Of a stretch of 43,512 nt of DNA, positions 17,890 through 26,383 are shown one piece after another. Numbering within the stretch: the first letter of the stretch is position 1; each line of letters starts with the position of its first letter. The notes beneath the pieces were generated by a model, which was not told where the DNA came from, did no database searches, and saw nothing but the letters and a program-made list of their open reading frames with translations. The stretch comes from Hoeflea sp. (GTDB lineage Bacteria > Pseudomonadota > Alphaproteobacteria > Rhizobiales > Rhizobiaceae): the NCBI RefSeq assembly GCF_014359905.1, contig NZ_JACIYP010000042.1, forward strand, positions 1 to 43,512, read 5' to 3'. A program made the translations under genes and the position numbers.

Positions 17890-18277
17890 CACATCTCTGC
17901 TAAAAAACTGTTCGATAATCGAAAATTGAAATGATGATTTATGCGAGTGCACTTCTGTATGCACTTTGTGAATGCATAAATGGCTTTGTCGGCTCAGCCC
18001 GCAAAGCCGGAATTGCCGGAAGTTAAATTTTCCGAATTTCTCTTTGGAACATCCGGATTTCGATTTCTAAAGCCAGGTCCCGCTGGCGAGCTTGATCGAC
18101 ATGCAACGCAATCACCGCGAATCATTGCGCAGCCTTTCGATGTGGCCTGCCGGTAAGGATAGATAAGCCCTGGTTCGTTGAAATTGTATGCCGAAGAGAC
18201 CAGCGTCCCTTGATCCACGCTGGCTTGTCCAATCGCACCGACCCATAATCTTAGGCTCTGAAACACGGATCAAGCTG
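17890..18277. other. Region downstream of tRNA-Ser without a gene
   Basis: This 388-base stretch is visibly richer in A+T than its neighbours and has no supportable gene. It contains no integrase and no repeat of the tRNA 3' end that would mark an attachment site. The promoter of the epoxide-hydrolase-family gene should lie in its right part; I see no clear -35/-10 pair. Confidence 0.5.
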
Positions 18278-19426
18278 ATGACAATTTGCAAATTCGAACT
18301 TCATGTTGCCGATGCCGACATCGAGGACCTGCACTTCCGGCTCTCGCGAAGCCGGTTTCCGTTCGCCTCATCCGCCGAGCCCTGGGAACTGGGGGCCGAC
18401 ATCGCTTACATGCGCGATCTCACGGACTACTGGCAGAGGACATTTGACTGGCGAGCCCAGGAACAGAGGCTGAATTCTTTTCCGCAGTTCAAGCTTCAAC
18501 TGGACGACCTGGAGCTTCATTTTATTCATGTCCACGGGCCCAACCCTCACGCGCGGCCGTTGCTGTTGTGTCACGGCTGGCCCGGATCGATCTTCGAATT
18601 TCTCGACATCATTCCGCGGTTGACTGATCCGGAGCGGTTCGGTGGATCGGCCGAGGATGCCTTTACCGTGATCGTTCCGTCCCTGCCGGGCTACGGCCTG
18701 TCCTATCAGCCGGGGCAGAAAGGCTTTGGCGTGGAGGAGATGGCCGACTGTTTCGCTACGCTGATGCGGGAACTGAACTATGACCGGTATCTTGTGCAAG
18801 GCGGCGACTGGGGCGGCTTCATCGCCAGCCGCATGGCCTATTGCTACCCCGACAACGTCGCGGGCTTGCATCTCAACCTCGTGCCCGTTCCGCGGTCCGG
18901 CAAGGCCTCGGACCGGGCAAGCGCCGACGAGCGCGCGCATTTTGACCGGCTGGAGCTCTGGCTGAAGGATGGCGTCGGCTATCAATGGATCCAGGGAACC
19001 CGGCCGCAAACGCTGTCTTTCGGATTGATGGATTCGCCGCTCGGGCTGGGGGCCTGGATCGTTGAAAAATTCCGGGCATGGTCGGATTGCAAAGGCGAGA
19101 TCGAAGGAGCGATATCGCGCGATCACCTGCTCGCCAATATCTCGCTCTACTGGTTTACCGGCGCGATCGGCTCGTCGTTCTATCCATATTATGCGCGGAT
19201 GCACCGGCCGTGGCCAATTCCGCTGGATGAAAAGATCTCGGTGCCGATGGCCTATGCCGAGTTCCCCGGGGAAATGGTCCGGCCACCGCGCTCACTCGCC
19301 GAAGGCTTATTCAGTGACATCAGGCGCTGGACCGCGATGCCGCGCGGCGGACATTTTGCCGCTCTGGAACAGCCTGAGTTGCTGGCCGCCGACATCCAGG
19401 CTTTCGCCCGCGAGATCGACGCATAG
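18278..19426 (+). CDS. Epoxide hydrolase family protein (alpha/beta hydrolase, EHN domain)
   Basis: The 382-residue product has an N-terminal epoxide-hydrolase domain (about 5-105) in front of an alpha/beta-hydrolase core. Visible are the oxyanion motif CHGWPGS (98-104), nucleophile Asp177 in QGGDWGGF, the YYARMH segment with a candidate acid Tyr, and catalytic His359 in PRGGHFAALEQP. Such enzymes open epoxides to diols; some relatives act on other substrates. No signal peptide is present. I chose ATG 18278 (MTICKFELHV) because this N-terminus matches the domain, although the ribosome binding site is weak and the frame is open for thirty codons upstream. It converges on the SDR/ABC operon. 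Confidence 0.88.
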   Translation: MTICKFELHVADADIEDLHFRLSRSRFPFASSAEPWELGADIAYMRDLTDYWQRTFDWRAQEQRLNSFPQFKLQLDDLELHFIHVHGPNPHARPLLLCHGWPGSIFEFLDIIPRLTDPERFGGSAEDAFTVIVPSLPGYGLSYQPGQKGFGVEEMADCFATLMRELNYDRYLVQGGDWGGFIASRMAYCYPDNVAGLHLNLVPVPRSGKASDRASADERAHFDRLELWLKDGVGYQWIQGTRPQTLSFGLMDSPLGLGAWIVEKFRAWSDCKGEIEGAISRDHLLANISLYWFTGAIGSSFYPYYARMHRPWPIPLDEKISVPMAYAEFPGEMVRPPRSLAEGLFSDIRRWTAMPRGGHFAALEQPELLAADIQAFAREIDA

Positions 19427-19503
19427 TCGCCGGGTTGCGGCAGCTTGCGCTATGACGCCTGCAGGCGGGCCTGGAGAGATGCGCCCCGGGCCCGCAAAAC
19501 CGT

Positions 19504-20217
19504 TCAGGCGACCATGAAGCCGCCGTCGATCGGCAGCGTGACACCGTTGATGTAGCTCGCTTGATCCGAGACAAGAAAGGCCACCGCGTTGGCGACTTCG
19601 CTCGGCTCTCCCCAGCGCGCCATCGGGATGCGCTTGAGGATCGGCTCGGCGCGTTCGGGCGTGTTCATCGCGTTGATTGACATGCGGGTTTTGACCCACC
19701 CCGGCGCCACGGCGTTGGTCCTCACGCCATCGGCCGACCAGGCTGCCGCCAGCGCGCGGGTGAAAGAATCAACTGCGCCCTTGCTTGCCGAATAGGCCGG
19801 GTTCCGGGCAGAGCCGAAATAGGACCACATCGATGCGAAATTGACGATGGCGCCGCGGCGCGCCTTCAGCGCGGCTTCAAGCGCAAAGCAGATTTCCTGG
19901 GTCCCGCGCAGATTGACATCCATCACCTTGGCGAAGCCCGCATTCGTGAACTCGGCCTTCTCATGAATGATGGTGCCCGCGGCGTTGACCAGGGCATCGA
20001 CGCCGTCAAACTCCTGTGCGAGCGCCGCAATCGCCTTGGAATCGGTTACGTCGAAGCTTCGTTCCTCATGGTCGGGATGATCAATTTCCTGCTCGACGTC
20101 GAGCCCCAGCGAAATGACCCTGTAGCCGTCGGCGAGCAACCTCACGACGCTCGCCTGACCAAGTCCTGTCCCGCCACCGGTGACAATCGCGAGTTTCTTG
20201 TTTTCAGACATGTCCAT
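19504..20217 (-). CDS. Short-chain dehydrogenase/reductase (SDR)
   Basis: This 237-residue classical SDR uses NAD(P)H. It shows the cofactor loop TGGGTGLG near residue 15, NAAG around 85, Ser of the catalytic triad in NFASMWS, YSASK with catalytic Tyr and Lys, and the C-terminal INGVTLPIDGG typical of FabG-like members. The ATG at 20217 shares bases with the stop of the upstream ATP-binding gene (TGATG), so translation is probably coupled; ATG 20211 is an alternative. Being last in a branched-chain-type ABC operon suggests that it acts on the imported compound, which is unknown. Confidence 0.9.
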   Translation of the reverse strand: MDMSENKKLAIVTGGGTGLGQASVVRLLADGYRVISLGLDVEQEIDHPDHEERSFDVTDSKAIAALAQEFDGVDALVNAAGTIIHEKAEFTNAGFAKVMDVNLRGTQEICFALEAALKARRGAIVNFASMWSYFGSARNPAYSASKGAVDSFTRALAAAWSADGVRTNAVAPGWVKTRMSINAMNTPERAEPILKRIPMARWGEPSEVANAVAFLVSDQASYINGVTLPIDGGFMVA

Positions 20218-20933
20218 CAAAGCCCCAGATAGGTTGAACGTAAGTGCGGATCGGCCAGCAACTCGCTGCCGCTCCCCTGTTTTGTGATTTCGCCGTTTTC
20301 GAGCACGTAGGCGTGGTCGGCCATTTTCAGGACCTGGAAGATGTTCTGCTCGATAATCAGGATCGACAGGTCGCGATGGCGAACCTTCTCGATGGCATCC
20401 ATCAATCGCGAGACCATGATCGGCGCCAGGCCCAAGGACGGCTCGTCCAGCGCCAGCACCCGCGGCAAGGCCATTAGCGCCCGGCCCACCGCCAGCATCT
20501 GCTGCTGGCCGCCGGACATGGTTCCGGCCCGCTGCTTGGCCCTTTCATGAAGGATCGGAAACAGCTCGAAGACCTCTTCCATGGTTTGTTCACGGCGCAC
20601 GCGCGCGCGCTTGGAATGAGCGCCGACCATCAGGTTCTCGATGATGGTCATGTCGGGAAAGAGCTGCTTTCCTTCGGGCGACTGCACAAAGCCGGCCTCC
20701 ACCACCTTGTGCGGCATCAACCCGCCAATGGCTTCTCCATTGAGCTCGATCCTGCCGGCGCGCAGCGGCAACAAGCCGGAAATCGTCTTCAAAAGCGTCG
20801 TCTTGCCTGCGCCATTGGCGCCGATCAGCGCCACGATCGATTTGGGCGGCAGCACGATGTCGATCCCGCGCAGAATTTCAATGTCTCCATAGCCGGCTCT
20901 GACGCCGACTGTCTCAAGCACCGGCGATGTCAT
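20217..20933 (-). CDS. Branched-chain-type ABC transporter ATP-binding protein (LivF-like)
   Basis: This 238-residue ATPase has Walker A GANGAGKT (38-45), signature TMSGGQQQMLAVGRAL, Walker B VLALDEPSLGLAP and the switch His region IEQNIF, all as in LivF. It pairs with the LivG-like subunit to drive import through LivH/LivM. Start ATG 20933 is preceded by GGAGAG and overlaps the end of the livG-like gene by 20 bases; further upstream open codons are discarded. Confidence 0.94.
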   Translation of the reverse strand: MTSPVLETVGVRAGYGDIEILRGIDIVLPPKSIVALIGANGAGKTTLLKTISGLLPLRAGRIELNGEAIGGLMPHKVVEAGFVQSPEGKQLFPDMTIIENLMVGAHSKRARVRREQTMEEVFELFPILHERAKQRAGTMSGGQQQMLAVGRALMALPRVLALDEPSLGLAPIMVSRLMDAIEKVRHRDLSILIIEQNIFQVLKMADHAYVLENGEITKQGSGSELLADPHLRSTYLGL

Positions 20934-21651
20934 AATTCTCTCCGAAATAGGCTTTGAGGACTTCGGGCCGTGAGACCACATCCGCTGGCTTGCCATTGGC
21001 AATAAGCTCGCCATGATCAAACACGATGACCCTGTCGCTGAGCGACATGATCACTTTCATGACGTGTTCGACAATCAGGATCGAAACACCCCGGTCCCGG
21101 ACCTTCCTGACGAGCTGAACCATCTCTTCGGCCTCTGATGGCGTGGCGCCAGCGACGACTTCGTCCATCAGCAGAAGCTGCGGCTCGGTGCACAGGGCGC
21201 GGCCCAGTTCGAGCTTGCGGCGGTCAAACGCCGTGAGGCTCTGCGCTTCCGATCCGGCGCGGTCCCCAAGACCGAGGAACTCCGCGATTTCGATTGCCCG
21301 GGACTGGTTGCGCGCTCTGTCGGTATGGCGGGCAAAACCGCCCACCATCAGGTTCTCAACCACATTCATGTCGCCGAACGGCTTGGAGAGCTGAAACGTT
21401 CTCGCCACACCGGCCCGGCAGACATCCCAGGGCTTGCGCCCGGTCATGTCGCGCCCGGCGAAATGGATGCTGCCGGAATTGGGCTTGAGAAAACCGGCAA
21501 TCATGTTGAAGGCCGTGGTCTTTCCCGCGCCATTCGGGCCGATCAGTCCAAGGATCTCGCCGCGCTGCATGGAGAAGCTGACATCCTTGACGGCCTGCAG
21601 GCCGCCAAACCACTTTGAAAGCGCCTCGACCCTGAGGATTTCGTCACTCAT
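20914..21651 (-). CDS. Branched-chain-type ABC transporter ATP-binding protein (LivG-like)
   Basis: This 245-residue ATPase has Walker A GPNGAGKT (38-45) and Walker B LLLMDEVVAG. The signature segment reads LTAFDRRKLELGRAL instead of LSGGQ; such divergence is common in LivG subunits. The C-terminal extension (FDHGELIANGKPADV...YFGENYD) is typical. A strong GGAGG precedes the ATG, which overlaps the permease stop (ATGA). Function is coupling ATP hydrolysis to import; the substrate is not predictable. Confidence 0.94.
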   Translation of the reverse strand: MSDEILRVEALSKWFGGLQAVKDVSFSMQRGEILGLIGPNGAGKTTAFNMIAGFLKPNSGSIHFAGRDMTGRKPWDVCRAGVARTFQLSKPFGDMNVVENLMVGGFARHTDRARNQSRAIEIAEFLGLGDRAGSEAQSLTAFDRRKLELGRALCTEPQLLLMDEVVAGATPSEAEEMVQLVRKVRDRGVSILIVEHVMKVIMSLSDRVIVFDHGELIANGKPADVVSRPEVLKAYFGENYDIAGA

Positions 21652-22673
21652 CGTTCATTTCCTCCGAAAAACCGCAGGTAGAGTTTACGGATCGGGTCGA
21701 TCGCGCCTTTCGGAAAATACAGCACGCACAGCATCAGCGCCAAGCCGTAGACCACGAGGTGCAGACCGAGCAGACCGCCGCCGAATTCACCGCGGGCGAT
21801 TTCAGCAATGGGTGTGAGGATTGCGGCACCGAGAAGAGGCCCGAGCACCGTTCCCTGGCCGCCGATGATGGACATGACCGCCATGTCGATCGACAGCTCC
21901 AGACCCATGCTGCGCTCCGGATTGATGTAGCGAAAGAACTGGGCATAGAAGCTGCCGCCAATCGCGGTCATGAAGGCGCTGATGGCGAAGGCGAGCGAGG
22001 TGTAGAAGGTCGGGTTGACGCCCAGAGCCTCGGCTGCGTCCCGGTCTCCGCGGATGGCCTTGAGGCAGAATCCGAGCTTCGAGCGTTCCATCCAGGCGGT
22101 CGCGATCAGGGCCACGGCCAGGAAGCTCAGGATGATGTAGTAATAGGGAAGCTTGGTGGAAAACTGGAACGCCCAGAAATTGTCGCCATGGTTGGGAACA
22201 ATCAGGCCCTCGGCGCCCTTCAGCGGTATGCCCGCAAATTCATTGGTGTTTTCGATCCAGATGCGCACGATCTCGGCAAAGGCGATCATGGTCAGGGTGA
22301 AATAGGGCCCCTTCAGCCGGAAGGTGGGAAGCCCGATGAGCACTGCAGTGACCATCGCGAGCAGTCCGCCGAACAGCATTCCGAGCCAGGGGCTCAGCCC
22401 CAATTGGGTGAACATCAGCACGCTGACATAGCCGCCCATGCCGTTGAACATGGCATGCCCCAGGGAGAGCTGCCCGACATAGCCGCACACGAAATTCCAT
22501 GATGTCGCCATATAGGCAAAAAACAGCACCATGATCATCGAGTGGAGCGTGAAGCTGTCGGTCACCACCACCGGCGCCAAAGCCAGGGCAAGAAGAACGG
22601 TGACGAGGACGGTAGTCTGGTTGATCCGCAGACCACCTGACCGGGTAGGTTTGGCTGCAATGGTCGGTTTCAT
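21648..22673 (-). CDS. Branched-chain-type ABC transporter permease (LivM-like)
   Basis: This 341-residue inner-membrane protein has about nine to ten hydrophobic segments. The LivM hallmark GYVGQLSLGHAMFNGMGGYV is near residues 65-84, and the cytoplasmic loop AIRGDRDAAEALGVNPT, which contacts the ATPases, near 192-208. It forms the translocation path with the LivH-like protein. Its ATG overlaps the upstream livH-like stop (ATGA) and its own stop overlaps the livG-like start, so the four genes are closely coupled. Confidence 0.94.
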   Translation of the reverse strand: MKPTIAAKPTRSGGLRINQTTVLVTVLLALALAPVVVTDSFTLHSMIMVLFFAYMATSWNFVCGYVGQLSLGHAMFNGMGGYVSVLMFTQLGLSPWLGMLFGGLLAMVTAVLIGLPTFRLKGPYFTLTMIAFAEIVRIWIENTNEFAGIPLKGAEGLIVPNHGDNFWAFQFSTKLPYYYIILSFLAVALIATAWMERSKLGFCLKAIRGDRDAAEALGVNPTFYTSLAFAISAFMTAIGGSFYAQFFRYINPERSMGLELSIDMAVMSIIGGQGTVLGPLLGAAILTPIAEIARGEFGGGLLGLHLVVYGLALMLCVLYFPKGAIDPIRKLYLRFFGGNER

Positions 22674-23563
22674 GCGCGCCCCATGATGCCCTGCGGGCGG
22701 AAGATCAGGATGAGAATGAACAGCACCAGCGAGCCGATTGAGGCCGAGGTTGCCGTAACGAATTGCGAGGCGACGGCCTCAAACACACCGATAACGATGC
22801 CCCCGACGATGGCGCCGGAGATGCTGCCGAGCCCGCCGAGAACAACGACGATGAAGGACTTGATCCCGAACGCCAGACCGATCGCCGGGGAAATCGGCAG
22901 GAACGGCGCGATCAGCGAGCCGAACAGACCGAGGACCGAACAGCCCAGGCCGAAGGTCATCGCGTAGACGGAATAGACATTGATGCCCGACATCGCTGCC
23001 GCATCGCGGTTTTGTGCGGTGGCGCGGATTGCCCGGCCCATGTTGGAATGCCTGAGCCAGTAGGCGATGCCGCCTGCCACCGCGAACGCGGCAAGCGCTG
23101 CGATCAGCCGCTGACCGGAGATCGGAATCCCGCCAATAATGATCGTCGGCACGTAATAGGCGGCCTGCAGAGCCCGGACATCCGGTCCGAAGGCCATCAG
23201 CGCCATGTTGTCCATGACAAGGAAAACGCCGGCGGTCAGCAGCAACGCGCTGAGCGGCTCGACCACCATGGCGCTTTCGCGCTTGATGAGCGGTGCGATG
23301 ATCACGGACTGCACAATGTAGCCCAGCGCGAACATCACCGGAATGTTGATCAGCGCAGAAAGATAGGGATCGATGCCAAGCAGGCTCCAGCACCAGAAGG
23401 ATATGTAGAGCGAGAGCATCAAAAAGGAGCCGTGGGCAAAATTGACCACGCGGAGCACGCCGAAGATCAAGCTCAGTCCGAGAGCGACGCCGCCGTAGAT
23501 CGCGCCTTGGAGCAGTCCGTTGACAACGGCATATGAAAGGATGAACGCGTCCATTGCTACCAT
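22670..23563 (-). CDS. Branched-chain-type ABC transporter permease (LivH-like)
   Basis: This 297-residue inner-membrane permease has about eight hydrophobic helices. Conserved LivH features are GLSLIFGVLRVVNFAHGSF (about 28-46), AIRATAQNRDAAAMSGIN (about 180-197) and the C-terminal LIFRPQGIMG. The start could be ATG 23563 or ATG 23554; neither has a strong ribosome binding site. It follows the binding-protein gene after 113 bases that contain a hairpin, a common way to give the binding protein more mRNA than the membrane subunits. Confidence 0.93.
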   Translation of the reverse strand: MVAMDAFILSYAVVNGLLQGAIYGGVALGLSLIFGVLRVVNFAHGSFLMLSLYISFWCWSLLGIDPYLSALINIPVMFALGYIVQSVIIAPLIKRESAMVVEPLSALLLTAGVFLVMDNMALMAFGPDVRALQAAYYVPTIIIGGIPISGQRLIAALAAFAVAGGIAYWLRHSNMGRAIRATAQNRDAAAMSGINVYSVYAMTFGLGCSVLGLFGSLIAPFLPISPAIGLAFGIKSFIVVVLGGLGSISGAIVGGIVIGVFEAVASQFVTATSASIGSLVLFILILIFRPQGIMGRA

Positions 23564-23605
23564 CTTCTGCTGAAAGGAAAGGGCTTTGCCCTGTCAAAGG
23601 GGCCG

Positions 23606-23629
23606 GGGCCGCATGTCGCCATGCGACCC
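23606..23629 (-). other. Intercistronic stem-loop after the binding-protein gene
   Basis: GGGCCGCATG (23606-23615) and CATGCGACCC (23620-23629) pair over ten positions (one G-U) around loop TCGC. It lies between the liv-type binding-protein stop and the LivH-like start, with no T-tract, so it is more likely an mRNA-stabilising or attenuating hairpin than a full terminator. A smaller CACCC/GGGTG hairpin is at 23642-23656. Confidence 0.55.
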
Positions 23630-23676
23630 TCGGTTAGCGGTCACCCGTGAAGGGTGCACCTCGGGAGGTTCAGGAG

Positions 23677-24939
23677 TTACCGGTCCGACCAGGCCGGAAC
23701 AGGCCACACGGGGCTGGTGTCAGAAGCGCGGTTTTCTTTGGGCCAAATCGTCTTGCGTTCGCCGCCGAGGTTCTGTGAGATCACGCCATGAGCAAAGGTA
23801 TTCTGGCCCTGCTCATCAAACTGGATCCGATTGTAGCCTGTCACAAGCGCCGGACCGGACTGGATATCGGTTTCGGAAAGTGCCGTGCGCAGTGCTTCGC
23901 GATCCGACGATTTCGCCCGCTCGAGAGCATCGGCGATCACATAGACAGCGGAGATGCCCTGCGCGGTGTAGGCCGACATGCCGTATCCAAGCGCTGCCTT
24001 GGTGGCTTCGTCGGCGGCCAGGATGGCAGGATCGCTGGTGACCTTCAGAATGTCGATCTGCCAGTCTTCCTGAACGAAGGCATAGAAGGCAGCCTCAGGC
24101 GGGAGCGCGTTGTAGAAGGCGGGATCTTCCATGCCGCCGCCGACCGAGTGGACACCGTAGGGAAGATCGAGGCGTTGCTCCATCATCTGGCGGGTGAACA
24201 ACAAGTGGTCAGGTGTGTAGAGAGCCACGATGACTGCGTCAGGCTTGGCCGCGCGGATTTTCAGCAGCTGATTGCCAAAATCGGTCTGGTTCGGCGGAGC
24301 GGCCTCATCGACGACGATCTCGTAGCCGCGCTCGGCTGCGATTTTCTTGACGTTGACGGCATGCGAGCGGCCCCAGTCGGACCCTTCGTACAACATCGCC
24401 AAGGTCTTCGGGCCTTCGCCAAACTCGTCCTTCAGCATGTCCATCGCATCAATCTGCTCGCGGGCGTCATAGGTCGCCTTGTTGTTGATGCGGAAAATGT
24501 ACTTGAAATCCCGTTCCGTGATTTCGTCCTTGACCGATCCAACCACGACCCAGGGGGTCTGCATGCGTTCTGCGACCTCGGTCGCCGGGAATGTCACGGC
24601 GCTGTTGAACGCGCCGCAGAGTACGGACACATTCTCGCGTGCAATCACTCGCTCGGTCTCGGTCACGCCGACATCGGGCTTGGACTGCGAATCGGCGAAG
24701 ACAACTTCCAGCATGGCGCCATCGAGCGAGGCGATGCCGCCGGCGTCATTGATCTGTTTGGCGGCGATTTCGACACCAACCTTGGTCTGGTTGCCGACCG
24801 CGGCCGACCCGCCTGACAGCGGCAACACACAGCCGATCTTTACAGGATCAGCAGCGTAGGCGGCCGAACCCATTGCGGCCGTGACAGCGCCCGCCATCAG
24901 GACCTTTTGCAGGGCATTGCCCCAATTTGACTTGCTCAT
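23677..24939 (-). CDS. Branched-chain-type ABC transporter substrate-binding protein
   Basis: This periplasmic binding protein of the LivJ/type I family is 420 residues as precursor. It has a signal peptide to ...MGSAAYA (about 29), then the characteristic PVKIGCVLPLSGGSAAVGNQ and EIAAKQINDAGGI segments. The middle (LAMLYEGSDWGRSHAVNVKK) and the C-terminal lobe are as in other members. Start ATG 24939 follows GGAGGAG by five bases; open codons further upstream lack a ribosome binding site. The binding pocket cannot be read well enough to name a ligand; members bind amino acids, amides, aromatic acids and other small molecules. It is the first gene of the liv-type operon. Confidence 0.93.
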   Translation of the reverse strand: MSKSNWGNALQKVLMAGAVTAAMGSAAYAADPVKIGCVLPLSGGSAAVGNQTKVGVEIAAKQINDAGGIASLDGAMLEVVFADSQSKPDVGVTETERVIARENVSVLCGAFNSAVTFPATEVAERMQTPWVVVGSVKDEITERDFKYIFRINNKATYDAREQIDAMDMLKDEFGEGPKTLAMLYEGSDWGRSHAVNVKKIAAERGYEIVVDEAAPPNQTDFGNQLLKIRAAKPDAVIVALYTPDHLLFTRQMMEQRLDLPYGVHSVGGGMEDPAFYNALPPEAAFYAFVQEDWQIDILKVTSDPAILAADEATKAALGYGMSAYTAQGISAVYVIADALERAKSSDREALRTALSETDIQSGPALVTGYNRIQFDEQGQNTFAHGVISQNLGGERKTIWPKENRASDTSPVWPVPAWSDR

Positions 24940-25258
24940 ATTCACTCCTCCCAATTGACTCCGGATCTCGGAAATCTCTTTCCATCGCCAGTATTTCCGA
25001 CTTTCGTTCCGGGGCAACGCACTCACTGGCACGGGGTTCATACCAATTTGGAAATGCCCGCAAGCAGCTCTCTTCCGTTTCGAGAGAAACGCAATAGTTT
25101 AATTCTTTCAATTCGTTAATTCGGCACCACTTCCCGTCCAACGGCCTCCAATCCGCCGGTAACCAAGCGTCGCGCACGGCCCGCACAATCCTCGACCAGC
25201 GGGTCACTCCCTGAAGATCCCGGCATGCGCGCTCAGGCGCCCGTCGGGACCACTCCTC
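24940..25258. other. Intergenic region ahead of the liv-type operon
   Basis: This 319-base region lies between the end of the GldA-like gene and the start of the liv-type binding-protein gene, both leftward. No gene is evident. It should contain the liv operon promoter, and its A+T-rich part around 25,090-25,120 is the likeliest place. No convincing terminator for the 12-gene operon is seen here, so read-through into the liv operon is possible. Confidence 0.5.
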
Positions 25259-26383
25259 CTAGACACTGCCTGCCGCCCTGCCCTCCCCGACAGCAGCGGC
25301 AAGACCTTCAATCCGCCGGATGGCAGCGGCCAGCCTGGCGGGATCAATCGGCCGAGCAAGGTTGCCGAGATGGGGGGCAACCATCGTCCATTCCGCCATC
25401 TGATCGATTTCAGTATCGGTCGGGCTGGCCATGCCGAGGTCCGGCAGGGAACATGGCAAGCCGATCACCCGGTAGAAATCCATCAGGTCCAAGATCTCGG
25501 CGTCGGCGCGGTCTTCCGCGGCCCACTGCACCAGAAGCGCCCAGGCGATCTGGTAGCCATGGATTGCGTTCATCGCATCACGCGTCTTGACGACGCCGCG
25601 GGTCAGCGAGTGGGCCAGCGACAAGCCGCCATTCTCAAACCCCAGGCCGCTCATCAGCACGGTTGCCTCGACCACGGCTTCAAGATCCGGCGTGACTTCG
25701 TTGCGCTTGCAGGCCTCGACCGCCGCTACCCCATGGGCGCGGATGGTCCGGTAGCAGCAATCCGCAATCGCGATCGACGTGATCAGCGGGCGAGTTCCAA
25801 AAGGCGTGACGCCGGTTCCCGCCGCGCAGCCGTCGGCTTCGTACTTCTTGGAGATCGCATCGCCGATCCCGGCGAGCAGGAAACTCACCGGCGCCTGGGC
25901 AATCAGCGCGGTGTCAACCAGCACCAGTTCGGGATTGCGGGCCATACGGTCGACGGCGATCATCACGTGGTGGTCGTCATAGATGGCGATGGAGGCGCTG
26001 GTTGGGGAATCGTTGGAGGCAATCGTCGGCACCGTGAACATCGGCCGGTCGAGCAGCACCGCCACGCCCTTGGCGGAATCGAGCGACTTGCCGCCGCCAA
26101 GACCTATCACAAGGCTCGTCTCGCGCCCCTTCGCCCTGTCCGCCAGGGCGGCGATGGCTGCGCGGGTTATCTCGCCGTCGAAGGTCAGCAGGACCGGCGA
26201 CAAGCCGGCACCGGATAGCAGGGCCTCGACCCGCGGCCCCAACATCTTCATGACATGGGCATCGCCGATCACCAGAGGCGTCGACCCGTACCGGGAGGCG
26301 TGTTCCGGCAGGGCGTCAAGCGCGCCCGGGCCCTGCAGGTAGCGCGCCGGAGCGCCAAACATGCGTAAATTCGTAGTTACCAT
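25259..26383 (-). CDS. Iron/zinc-dependent alcohol dehydrogenase (GldA-like)
   Basis: This 374-residue NAD-dependent dehydrogenase belongs to the glycerol-dehydrogenase branch of the iron-containing alcohol dehydrogenases. The NAD motif GGGKSLDSAK is at 96-105 and PTIASNDSPTSA at 119-130. Metal ligands fit Asp175 (GIGDAISK), His258 (LSLAHSL) and His275 (NAIHGYQ), in the GldA pattern. Likely reaction: interconversion of a polyol (or alpha-hydroxyketone) and its ketone. Its ATG overlaps the cupin stop (TGATG). It is the last gene of the 12-gene operon, where it could oxidise the imported polyol or reduce a product ketone such as dihydroxyacetone; the sequence does not decide. Confidence 0.9.
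   Translation of the reverse strand: MVTTNLRMFGAPARYLQGPGALDALPEHASRYGSTPLVIGDAHVMKMLGPRVEALLSGAGLSPVLLTFDGEITRAAIAALADRAKGRETSLVIGLGGGKSLDSAKGVAVLLDRPMFTVPTIASNDSPTSASIAIYDDHHVMIAVDRMARNPELVLVDTALIAQAPVSFLLAGIGDAISKKYEADGCAAGTGVTPFGTRPLITSIAIADCCYRTIRAHGVAAVEACKRNEVTPDLEAVVEATVLMSGLGFENGGLSLAHSLTRGVVKTRDAMNAIHGYQIAWALLVQWAAEDRADAEILDLMDFYRVIGLPCSLPDLGMASPTDTEIDQMAEWTMVAPHLGNLARPIDPARLAAAIRRIEGLAAAVGEGRAAGSV

Noticed and set aside
17779..17964. A 61-codon minus-strand frame across the tRNA-Ser gene
   Set aside because: Its core (RGWDSNPRYPSG) is simply the antisense translation of the tRNA, a well-known false gene call.
19456..19467. CGCCTGCAGGCG palindrome as a terminator between the convergent epoxide-hydrolase-family and SDR genes
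   Set aside because: There is no usable loop and no T-tract on either strand, so I do not call it a terminator.
21648..21651. The degenerate ABC signature (LTAFDRRKLE) in the LivG-like ATPase as a sign of inactivity
   Set aside because: Diverged signatures are common in LivG subunits, and Walker A and B motifs are intact.
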